The position numbers were made by a program, and so were the translations under genes. This document shows, piece by piece, positions 43,440-50,777 of a stretch of 64,000 bases of DNA. Position 1 is the first letter of the stretch. Every line of letters begins with the position of its first letter. The notes under the pieces were generated by a model that had not been told where the DNA came from, did no database searches, and saw nothing but the letters and a program-made list of their open reading frames with translations. This DNA comes from an uncultured Spartobacteria bacterium (GTDB lineage Bacteria > Verrucomicrobiota > Verrucomicrobiia > Chthoniobacterales > Terrimicrobiaceae), in contig CALFPA010000051.1 of NCBI GenBank assembly GCA_937919825.1, forward strand, positions 1 through 64,000, written 5' to 3'.

Positions 43440-45268
43440 GTGGAATGTTTGATAAAAAAGAGCCCCTTCGTGGTTCCGAGGTCCTGCCTCCCAACAGCGA
43501 GGAAAATTCCGGCCCCGTTTCCCTGCCTAATCACAATCACCTGCCGGATTACGATGACGACCGTGGCCATAAGCAACCCACCCACATCCTTCGGGATATT
43601 TTCTTCGACATCCGCTTCCAGATTGTCGCGGGCATCCTGATTTTTTGCATTATCGCCGCACTCTCCGCCCCGCCGGTTTACCGCAAGTTCAAGGTCTGGC
43701 GCGCAAGCCAGTTAATGGATCGCTGCGAGCAATACGGAGCCGCCGGAAATCTCCAAAAGGCGTTTATTTTCATGCGACAGGCCGTCGTCCTTGCTCCCGG
43801 GGATGAAGGCATCTTTCGCCGCGTCCGGCTCTTCAATGCCAGTATCGGGGACCAGGCCGCGCTTGGGATTCTGGAGGCCCTGATGCTCGAAGGCCAGGCC
43901 CGGCCCGACGAATTAATCCTCCTTGCCGAGCAATCCCTCGTTTTCCGCAAGACCGCCATCACGAAAGAAGCCTTGAAAAAACTCGAGGCCCATCCCTCCG
44001 CGCGCCGCACCATCGTTGAGATGCGGCTCACCGCCTCCGAGGGAAATCCCCAAGCCGCCGTGGACCTCGCCCGATCTTCGTTGAAGAATTTTCCAGTCGT
44101 CGAAGGCGAGAAAATCATGCTCGCCACGGCCGATCTCGTTCTGAAAACCAACCCCGAAGTCAGTCGTCAAATCCTCACTCCTCTTTCCAAAAAGAATTCT
44201 GAAAACGGCCTCGCCGCGCTTCGTTTGCTGGCCAGTCAGTCGCTCGAAGCGGGAGCCAAAAACTCCCCTGAATCCATCACCCTTGTGAAAAGCCTCGAAG
44301 CCCACCCGCTCCGTGCCAATGCCGATTACTTACTCGCCGGACGACTGCGAATTCTCCACGACCCCGCTGCCAAGTCGGCCGTTCTTTCCCAACTCTCCGC
44401 CCGCCTCTCCACTCAGAACGAGGAGGAGCAAATCAGCTACGCGCGATGGTTGGCCGCCCGCCAATTCCAAGAAGAATCCCTCGCCTTTATCGGCCGCGAC
44501 CGCGCCCTTGCCAAAACCGAGTGGCTCCTCATCTATCTCGACTCCCTCGCCGGACTTGGCCGCTGGAATGATGTTTTCACCATGCTCGATGCCAATACCG
44601 TCTCGGGCCTGTCTGAAAGTATTCGGATGCTGTTCCTGGCACGCGCCGCTGAAAAATCCGGCGACTCCGTGAACGCCTCCAAGAACTGGCGCGAGATGCA
44701 CCGGTCCCTCCAATACGAAAAACCCGAGGTCGTTTCGTTCGTGGCCTCCTACACGGTGCGGATTGGCGAAAACAAACAAGCCGCCAAGGTTTTCACAATC
44801 CTCGCCGGTCGGCGCGAGACGGCTCTGGAAGGCTATCTCGGCATCATCCGATGCACCCCGAAAAACTCCCCAGCCATCGACTTGATTCCAATTTACAACG
44901 AATTCCTCGAAGTTTTTCCGAACCTCGAAGAGGCCCGCAGCGACCGTGCCTACCTGCAACTCCTTACGAACCAGAGCGGATTCGATGCGGCCGTGCTTGC
45001 CAGAGAAAACCTCAAGAAATCTCCGAATTCCCTCGCCGCGATGAGCATCGCCGCGCTCGCTCTCTTAAAGGATGGAGAGCCCGCCCAAGCCGATGAAATC
45101 TACAAGGACAAGCTCATCGCCTGGTCCACCGCACCCGACCCTTGGAAAAATATCCGCGCCGCCGTGCTCTACGCCAACGGCAAAAAATCCGAGGCCGACG
45201 AGATCGCATCCACGATCGATAAAAACCAACTCCGCCCCGAGGAGCGCGCCCTCCTGCCCGCCGAATAG
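43436..45268 (+). CDS. Membrane-anchored TPR protein of the exosortase operon
   Basis: 610 residues from the ATG at 43436, which overlaps the exosortase stop (ATGA); the upstream open frame runs inside that gene. An N-terminal cytosolic part of ~60 residues is followed by one membrane segment (~63-83, GILIFCIIAALSAPPVY) and then ~520 residues of TPR-like helical repeats with ALKKLEA, ARWLAARQFQEESLAF and AALALLKDGEPAQADEIYKD units. It resembles the TPR proteins that accompany exosortases and exopolysaccharide export (PrsT-like), but without a lipobox. Probably a periplasmic scaffold for polymer synthesis or export. Confidence 0.8.
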   Translation: MSGMFDKKEPLRGSEVLPPNSEENSGPVSLPNHNHLPDYDDDRGHKQPTHILRDIFFDIRFQIVAGILIFCIIAALSAPPVYRKFKVWRASQLMDRCEQYGAAGNLQKAFIFMRQAVVLAPGDEGIFRRVRLFNASIGDQAALGILEALMLEGQARPDELILLAEQSLVFRKTAITKEALKKLEAHPSARRTIVEMRLTASEGNPQAAVDLARSSLKNFPVVEGEKIMLATADLVLKTNPEVSRQILTPLSKKNSENGLAALRLLASQSLEAGAKNSPESITLVKSLEAHPLRANADYLLAGRLRILHDPAAKSAVLSQLSARLSTQNEEEQISYARWLAARQFQEESLAFIGRDRALAKTEWLLIYLDSLAGLGRWNDVFTMLDANTVSGLSESIRMLFLARAAEKSGDSVNASKNWREMHRSLQYEKPEVVSFVASYTVRIGENKQAAKVFTILAGRRETALEGYLGIIRCTPKNSPAIDLIPIYNEFLEVFPNLEEARSDRAYLQLLTNQSGFDAAVLARENLKKSPNSLAAMSIAALALLKDGEPAQADEIYKDKLIAWSTAPDPWKNIRAAVLYANGKKSEADEIASTIDKNQLRPEERALLPAE

Positions 45269-45273
45269 CCACC

Positions 45274-45921
45274 ATGCCTCCCGGCGTCGCAAAGTCCGCC
45301 ACTTGCCGACAGGACGAAGTCCTCCGCGAAATCAAATCCTCCGGCCCGCTCCCCGTCCGCCCCCTCGCCGATAAACTTGGCCTCAGCTACATGGGCGCGA
45401 AATCCCACTGCCTCGCCCTCGAAAAACGCGGACTCCTCGCCAGCCGCAATACCCACCGCGGCCCCGGTCGCCCGCTGCTCGTCTATGCCCTCACCCGCCG
45501 CGGCCAGGCTTGGTTCGAGGAAAACGACAACGCTCCCGCGATCTCCATCCTCCGCCACGCTCAAAACCTCTTCGGTTCCGCCAGCGCCGGGAAGCTCCTC
45601 TTCCTCTACTTTCAAGAACGCCTCGAAAAATACCGCACCTCAATTCCCGCCAACCTCCCGATCCCTGAAAAAATGGAACGGCTCACCGCCCTGCGCGATG
45701 CCGAGGGCTACATGGCATCCCTCGAGATCGGCTTCCGAATTGTCGAGCGCCACAACCCCCAGGCCGCGCTCCACAAGGCTTTCCCCGAGGCCGACACCCT
45801 GGAGGAATCGATGTTTCGCCAAATCCTTGGCGTCCCCGTGCGGCGCAAAATTCAAATCCTCGGCGAGCAATACGAAATCCGGCACGAACTCCACACGCCG
45901 CTCTCCCAGCGACCGGCCTGA
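45274..45921 (+). CDS. Winged-helix transcriptional regulator
   Basis: 215 residues. The N-terminal ~75 residues form a winged helix: LREIKSSGPLPVRPLADKLGLSYMGAKSHCLALEKRGLL, with a GPGRPLLVYALTRRG wing. The C-terminal ~130 residues are helical and sensor-like; no iron-sulfur cysteine motif of the SufR type is seen. It begins 6 nt after the TPR gene, so it may be co-transcribed and could regulate the exosortase operon. MarR- or ArsR-like classes share this fold; the ligand is unknown. Confidence 0.78.
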   Translation: MPPGVAKSATCRQDEVLREIKSSGPLPVRPLADKLGLSYMGAKSHCLALEKRGLLASRNTHRGPGRPLLVYALTRRGQAWFEENDNAPAISILRHAQNLFGSASAGKLLFLYFQERLEKYRTSIPANLPIPEKMERLTALRDAEGYMASLEIGFRIVERHNPQAALHKAFPEADTLEESMFRQILGVPVRRKIQILGEQYEIRHELHTPLSQRPA

Positions 45922-45927
45922 TCCCCG

Positions 45928-47301
45928 CTACTCGAGCGAGTATTTCCGTCCCGGCACCGGAATCACCACCTCGGCCCCCTCGAGCCCCTTGAAAAATTCC
46001 AGCTGGAACCACTGCATCGCCGGCTCATCGCCATGCACCAGCACGATCTTCGCCGGTTTCAGGGCCAGCACATAGTTCCGCAAAGTCTCCCGACTTGAGT
46101 GAGCGCTGAAGCTGAATTCCTGCACGCGGCAACGCACTGGCACGGCGGGGAAATCCTTGTCGAGCTTCACCTCGTCACCCGGCGCCGCCTTGCGGACTTT
46201 TGCCGCCGGGGAGTCGGGGTCGGAATAGCCAACAAACAACAAGGTCTGCGAGGCATCACTCAGAATCCGCCGCGCGAAAATATTCGAGAGAGTGTGTTCC
46301 GTCATCATCCCACTCGAGAGAGCATAGATCGCCTTCTTGCGAGGCATCGCATCCACAATCTCGCGGCCCGACAGCACATACGGCGCCATCTCTTGGAGTA
46401 GCTGCAACTCGGGATGATTCCGCGTCGAGTTCCCTGCCAGCGCGTCATAGACCGTCGTGACCTTCACGCTCAATCCACCGATGTAGATCGGCAGCGCCGG
46501 AATTTCGCCGTGGAGCCGCATTTTCCAAAGGATCGCCAGGATTTCCTGCGTCTTGCCGAGAGCGAAAACAGGAATCGTCACTGTCCCGCCCTCATCGATT
46601 GCCCGCCGCACCGCACGTGAAAACTTCTCCTCCTCACTCGCCCGCGAGAAGCCCGCCGGCGTCTGCGCATCGCCGCGCGTCGTCTCCATGATCAAAAAAT
46701 CCACCCCGCCCTCGGGAAAAGCCGCCCCGCTCATGATCGTCTGGTTTTCGAAATTCACATCGCCCGTGTAGAAAAGTGACTTCCCCTTGTGCCGAATCAT
46801 CACGCCCGCCGAACCAAGAATGTGGCCGGCGTGGTAGAACTCGAAAGTCACCTCGTCCTCGTCCACCGACGGCTCGCCCGCGAGGTTGTAGCGCTGGCGC
46901 AAGCCGCACCGCACCCAGGCCTGCTCGCAAAAGTCCACCCCACGGTGGGTGAAGAGTGGATACTCCATCAGGCTCAACTCCTCCCGCTGCCGCGTCATCA
47001 CGCTCACCGAATTGTGCAGCATGATCTCGCAAATGTGCGCCGTCGGCTCGGTCAAGAAAACCGGCGCCTGCGGCTCGCGACGCGTCAGCACCGGCAACGA
47101 ACCGATGTGGTCCTGGTGCGCGTGGGTGATGATGATCGCATCCACCGAACCCTCGGGAACTTTGGAAAAATCGGCCGTCATGCCGAGTCCATCGACCTTC
47201 GGGTCCGCGCCGGCATCGAGTATAATATTTTTCCCCCCGACCCGGATCCAATATGAGTTCGCACCGATTCCCAAGTGGCGCGTGAGATTAACAAAATCCA
47301 T
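45928..47301 (-). CDS. Metallo-beta-lactamase/beta-CASP RNase family protein
   Basis: 457 residues. The MBL motif is ITHAHQDHIGSL, then a second metal His in YHAGHILGSAGV, TGDVNFE (metal Asp) and the beta-CASP block with SSGMMTEHTLS. The C-terminal pair SAHSSRE and VHGDEPAMQWF completes the RNA-specificity domain. These are archaeal/bacterial CPSF73-like nucleases that act on RNA; TTHA0252 is a studied relative. Cytosolic. It is convergent with the HTH gene and divergent from the 47.4-kb small-gene pair. Confidence 0.9.
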   Translation of the reverse strand: MDFVNLTRHLGIGANSYWIRVGGKNIILDAGADPKVDGLGMTADFSKVPEGSVDAIIITHAHQDHIGSLPVLTRREPQAPVFLTEPTAHICEIMLHNSVSVMTRQREELSLMEYPLFTHRGVDFCEQAWVRCGLRQRYNLAGEPSVDEDEVTFEFYHAGHILGSAGVMIRHKGKSLFYTGDVNFENQTIMSGAAFPEGGVDFLIMETTRGDAQTPAGFSRASEEEKFSRAVRRAIDEGGTVTIPVFALGKTQEILAILWKMRLHGEIPALPIYIGGLSVKVTTVYDALAGNSTRNHPELQLLQEMAPYVLSGREIVDAMPRKKAIYALSSGMMTEHTLSNIFARRILSDASQTLLFVGYSDPDSPAAKVRKAAPGDEVKLDKDFPAVPVRCRVQEFSFSAHSSRETLRNYVLALKPAKIVLVHGDEPAMQWFQLEFFKGLEGAEVVIPVPGRKYSLE

Positions 47302-47358
47302 TCCGGCGGAAGGTGCGTCCCCCCGCCCATTAGCTCAATTCAAAAATGCCCCGCCGCG

Positions 47359-47387
47359 TTGACTCTCCCTCCGACGGCACATAGGCT
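47359..47387 (+). promoter_or_regulatory. Possible promoter of the 47.4-kb two-gene module
   Basis: TTGACT (47359-47364), 17 nt, TAGGCT (47382-47387). The -35 is good (5 of 6); the -10 is weak (3 of 6). It would give a transcription start near 47394, very close to an in-frame GTG at 47395 and about 20 nt before the ATG at 47416. Confidence 0.25.
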
Positions 47388-47415
47388 CCGTCAGGTGAAA
47401 AAAAAACGGCTGCAC

Positions 47416-47592
47416 ATGGAAAGGCTTCTGAGAAAAGTCCCCGGCCTCAGCGAACACGAAAGGTTCCTGTTCGCCCGAAGCCTCTCCGCAACACCCGACG
47501 AAAGGTGGGCGATGCACCAAGCCCATCTCCGCTCGCTCGGCTTGTTGACGCGCTCACAGAGGAAGGCATTCGGTTTCAATTTGCCGGAATGA
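47416..47592 (+). CDS. Very small basic protein overlapping the nucleotidyltransferase gene
   Basis: 58 residues from the ATG at 47416; an in-frame GTG at 47395 would add seven residues. Charged and helical, no membrane segment: MERLLRKVPGLSEHERFLFA then RSLSATPDERWAMHQAHLRS. The last 88 nt overlap the start of the nucleotidyltransferase-like gene in another frame, which suggests coupling. I recognise no family. As a partner of a nucleotidyltransferase it could be an antitoxin-like or accessory protein, but that is only a guess from context. A shadow reading is possible; the plausible amino-acid composition and spacing favour a gene. Confidence 0.45.
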   Translation: MERLLRKVPGLSEHERFLFARSLSATPDERWAMHQAHLRSLGLLTRSQRKAFGFNLPE

Positions 47593-47960
47593 CGGCTGCC
47601 ATTCTGCAAGGAGTCCCTGCGACCACCTTGGACACCGACATCTGGCTGGAGTTGCCAGAGCGCCGATATGTGAAGGCCCTCGATATCGCAAAAAAACTCG
47701 GCGCCGAAATCCTTGCTCGAACTGTCGTGGCACTCGCCGACGACACGCTCGTGAATTTTCTTTATCGCATCGATGGACTCAAATCCTTCGCCGACGAGTA
47801 TGACCACGCCGTTGCGCTGGATTGGAATGGACGCCAGATTCGCGTTCTACCTCTCCAAAGAATCATCGCCAGCAAGAAGCACATCAAGCGACCGAAGGAT
47901 ATCGCCCACCTCCCGCTGCTGAACCAAACGCTGAAACTGAAAAAGAAGGTTAGCGAGTAG
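47505..47960 (+). CDS. Nucleotidyltransferase-like protein (DUF6036/AbiEii-like)
   Basis: 151 residues from a GTG at 47505. The N-terminus LARLVDALTEEGIRFQFAGMTAAILQGVPATTLDTDIWLEL has the minimal nucleotidyltransferase pattern: G-hhAhh-G-hxxxT.DhD, with the paired acidic residues at D43 and D45. The middle (ILARTVVALADDTLVNFLYR) and a basic C-terminus (IIASKKHIKRPKDIAHLPLL) resemble the DUF6036 or AbiEii-type proteins, in which the final KxxxxRxKDxxHLP helix is typical. Such proteins can be toxins that modify tRNA or proteins, or housekeeping enzymes. It overlaps the small gene by 88 nt. Confidence 0.7.
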   Translation: MGDAPSPSPLARLVDALTEEGIRFQFAGMTAAILQGVPATTLDTDIWLELPERRYVKALDIAKKLGAEILARTVVALADDTLVNFLYRIDGLKSFADEYDHAVALDWNGRQIRVLPLQRIIASKKHIKRPKDIAHLPLLNQTLKLKKKVSE

Positions 47961-47963
47961 TCC

Positions 47964-48377
47964 TTAGCCCCGCCCCTCGTCGGCATCGATGTATTGGAAC
48001 ATCGTCAGGATGTCGTCGCGGCCCTCGAAGCCGCTCTCTTTTTTCCGTCGCACGAGAGTCTCCGACAACTCGTCATTCCAACCCCGCTTCAGCATGAAGC
48101 CATTCCATATCTCGATCTGCTCTTCCGAGGGCCGAGTGCCGTTTTGGAAACACCACGCGAGGATTTCGTCGTCGGTGCCGCCCTCGCCCACGCGGGCGCG
48201 GAGGGTTTCGTATGGCACGCCGACCAGCGAGTTCGCCCGCTCGTCGAAGCCCTTGCCGAGATTGGCGTGGAGCTCGGGATGCAACTCTCCGGCATTCATC
48301 AACCGGATTTTGTCGATCATCCGGCCGAAGTAGACGATTCCACCGACGGTGTCTTTGGGTGAGCGTGGATATTTCAT
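47964..48377 (-). CDS. DUF5069 domain protein
   Basis: 137 residues from the ATG at 48377 ([13 protein letters not shown]). It matches the DUF5069 pattern: LGRMIDK-like [16 protein letters not shown] near the start, [15 protein letters not shown] in the middle and EEILAWCF-type [12 protein letters not shown]. The family is found mostly in Verrucomicrobiota and Planctomycetes and has no known function. Soluble and small. It is convergent with the nucleotidyltransferase gene (3 nt between stops) and divergent from yjbQ. The same strand is open far upstream (to 50891), but that reading is the shadow of resB. Confidence 0.82.
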   Translation of the reverse strand: MKYPRSPKDTVGGIVYFGRMIDKIRLMNAGELHPELHANLGKGFDERANSLVGVPYETLRARVGEGGTDDEILAWCFQNGTRPSEEQIEIWNGFMLKRGWNDELSETLVRRKKESGFEGRDDILTMFQYIDADEGRG

Positions 48378-48452
48378 GGAGGGGAAAATAAAACAGCCCC
48401 CTCGGAGCGGGAAGCTTTTCCACCGCCCGGCGCCGCTGTAGTCGTTCCGCTC

Positions 48453-48869
48453 ATGAAATCCCACCGCAAGGAACTCTGGTTCGAAATCCCCCGCCGGCGT
48501 GCGTTTTTGAATATCACCCCGGAGGTCCAGGCCTGCCTGCGCGAGAGCGGCATTCGCGAGGGCCTCTGCCTCGTGAACGCCATGCACATCTCGGCCAGCG
48601 TCTTTATCAACGACGACGAGTCCGGCCTGCACCGGGATTTTGAAAAGTGGCTCGAAAAGCTCGCGCCCGAGCATCCCCATGCCCAATACGCGCACAACGG
48701 TGCCGAGGACAACGCCGACGCCCACCTCAAGCGCACGATCATGGGCCGCGAGGTCATGGTGGCGGTAACCGATGGCCAGCTCGATTTCGGCCCGTGGGAG
48801 CAGATCTTCTACGGCGAATTCGACGGACTCCGCCGCAAGCGCGTCCTCGTAAAAATCATCGGCGAGTAG
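48453..48869 (+). CDS. yjbQ: YjbQ family (UPF0047) protein
   Basis: 138 residues, full family length. The YjbQ signature is present: [45 protein letters not shown] and [20 protein letters not shown]. coli YjbQ can replace thiamine-phosphate synthase weakly when overproduced, so the family is sometimes named secondary thiamine-phosphate synthase, though its normal role is uncertain. Cytosolic. Divergent from the DUF5069 gene, with 75 nt between them. Confidence 0.92.
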   Translation: MKSHRKELWFEIPRRRAFLNITPEVQACLRESGIREGLCLVNAMHISASVFINDDESGLHRDFEKWLEKLAPEHPHAQYAHNGAEDNADAHLKRTIMGREVMVAVTDGQLDFGPWEQIFYGEFDGLRRKRVLVKIIGE

Positions 48870-48899
48870 CCGGACGCCGGTGCAGCTTGAAAAAAACCC

Positions 48900-49005
48900 G
48901 GCGGGCAATAGGTTTCTACCCGCCATGACGACATTCGATCCGTCCCGCAGAAGCCGCACCTCCCCCGCGCCGGCGCGTTCATCCGCGCGGAGGTGGGTTT
49001 CTTGA
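48900..49005 (+). other. Hairpin and short leader ORF ahead of resB
   Basis: GGCGGG (48900-48905) and CCCGCC (48919-48924) can pair around a 13-nt loop. The ATG of a 26-codon ORF follows immediately (48925-49005, MTTFDPSRRSRTS.., Arg/Ser-rich). Its TGA overlaps a TTG at 49002 that is a good candidate start for ResB, having GGAGG eight or nine bases upstream. This arrangement could couple ResB translation to the leader, but no Shine-Dalgarno precedes the short ORF, so it is only a candidate. Confidence 0.25.
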
Positions 49006-50777
49006 CTGCCGCCGAGCGTCGGCGACTCGTCGAAGAGCGCAAGGCCCGTTCGGCCGTGTGGAGGGTGATCCATTGGCTGGGCTCGATGCAGCTCGCCCTC
49101 ATTCTTCTCTCCACAATCGCCATCGCCTGCGCCGCCGCCACGATCGCGGAATCCGAGTTCAGCACAAAAGTCGCGCAGGTTTATATCTACAAGGCCCCGT
49201 GGTTCATCGTCTGGCTGATCGTTCTTTGCGTGAATCTCCTGGCCGTCACGATCACCCGCTGGCCTTGGGCAAAAGCCCACACCGGCTTCATCATCACCCA
49301 TTACGGAATCATCACCCTGCTCATCGGCGCGATGATCGGCCTCCAGACTGGCTTCGAGGGAAATGTCACTCTGCACAAGGACAAGCCACCCGTCCGCAAG
49401 CTCACCATCAACCGCAGCATCATCCAGGTCGAAAGCCCGAACGACACCGCGCTCTATGTCATGCCATTCGACGCCTCCGCTGCCCGACCCAGCGAGAAAC
49501 GCCCGCGCGTTTTCGAGGTTCCCAAGACCGATCTCGAAATCATCGCCGATGGCTTCAGTGACAATTTGATCAAAGAGGAAAAGCTCGTTCCTGCCGAGGG
49601 TCGCCAGCCCGGCGTGTCGCTCCGCTTCACCAGCGCCCGCATGGGCCAAAACCTCGAAATGCCGATCGTCCTCGAAAACTCCGCGCCACAGGAGAAGGAC
49701 TTCTTCGGCCTCGCGCGGATCGTTTTTCAAAAAGACCTCCCCCCGCCCAAATCTTCGGGTGGAGCCGAAACCCAGATGGTTTTTGGGAAATTCGCCTCGG
49801 TTGTGCAGGGCGAAAAATCCACCGGCTTCCAAGTCATGCTCAGCGCCGACGGCCGCAAGGTCACCATCACTCCCCCCGACGGCGCCTCGGCCACCTACCT
49901 CCGCGAGGAGATCATGAAAAAGCCCGTCCCCACGATGGGCGCCACGGTGACCGTGGAGGACTACTGGCCGGATTTTGAAATGCGCGATGGCAAGCCCGCC
50001 ACGAAATCCGACCAACCGCTCAACCCCGCCGCGATTGTGCGCGTTCAGACCACTTCCTCGGACCCCGCCGATACCAAGCCCACTCTTCTCCTCGCGCCAA
50101 CGGCCGATGGCATGCGCTACCAACTCCAGCGCCAAGGTGCCACCTACGCCTCGGGCGAAGCCAAAACCGGCGAGTCGTTTTCCACCGGTTGGGCTGATTG
50201 GAGCGTGGAGCTGAAAGCCTTCTATCCCGAGGCGAACATTGTCAGCACCATGATCCCCGGGCCGCCGCTGCCCAAGGACGAGCAGGGCATCCCCGGGTTC
50301 CGGGCCCGCCTCGTTTCGCCGGAAATCCCAAACTCCGAAAAACGCTGGATCGCCAGCGGCGACATCACCTCGCTCACCGACGGAAAAAATGTCGTCCGCA
50401 TCGGTTACGGTCTCGAACTCCGACCCGTGCCTTTCACCATCCGTCTCGTGAATTTCGAGGTCCCGCGCTACGAGGGCACCGACAAACCCTCGAACTTTAT
50501 CGCCACCGTGGAATTCAAGGAGGACGGCACGGGCCTCACCAAAACCGGCACCGCTCGGATGAACCACCCCGCGAGCTTCCCCGGAACGCTGTTCGCGAAT
50601 TTCACCGGCATCAACTACAAGTTCTCCCAGGCCGAGTGGAACCCCCGCGACCTCGGCGAGACAACGCTCCAAGTCCTCTACGATCCCGGCTGGCTGTTGA
50701 AATGGCTCGGTTCGCTCGGCATCTGTATCGGCATCACCATCATGTTCTACGGAAAACCAAAAACGAAAAACGCATGA
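49002..50777 (+). CDS. resB: ResB-like cytochrome c biogenesis protein (System II)
   Basis: 591 residues from the TTG at 49002 (GGAGG upstream); a GTG at 48993 would add three residues. Three membrane segments near the N-terminus (~25-45, ~65-85, ~92-115), a long periplasmic region (~120-555), and a final membrane helix (~565-583, WLGSLGICIGITIMFY). The LGSMQLALILLSTIAIACAAATI start and the RWPWAKAHTGFIITHYGIITLLIG segment are ResB-type. ResB works with CcsA to carry heme out and attach it to apocytochromes c. Its stop overlaps the ccsA start by 4 nt. Confidence 0.85.
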   Translation: MTAAERRRLVEERKARSAVWRVIHWLGSMQLALILLSTIAIACAAATIAESEFSTKVAQVYIYKAPWFIVWLIVLCVNLLAVTITRWPWAKAHTGFIITHYGIITLLIGAMIGLQTGFEGNVTLHKDKPPVRKLTINRSIIQVESPNDTALYVMPFDASAARPSEKRPRVFEVPKTDLEIIADGFSDNLIKEEKLVPAEGRQPGVSLRFTSARMGQNLEMPIVLENSAPQEKDFFGLARIVFQKDLPPPKSSGGAETQMVFGKFASVVQGEKSTGFQVMLSADGRKVTITPPDGASATYLREEIMKKPVPTMGATVTVEDYWPDFEMRDGKPATKSDQPLNPAAIVRVQTTSSDPADTKPTLLLAPTADGMRYQLQRQGATYASGEAKTGESFSTGWADWSVELKAFYPEANIVSTMIPGPPLPKDEQGIPGFRARLVSPEIPNSEKRWIASGDITSLTDGKNVVRIGYGLELRPVPFTIRLVNFEVPRYEGTDKPSNFIATVEFKEDGTGLTKTGTARMNHPASFPGTLFANFTGINYKFSQAEWNPRDLGETTLQVLYDPGWLLKWLGSLGICIGITIMFYGKPKTKNA

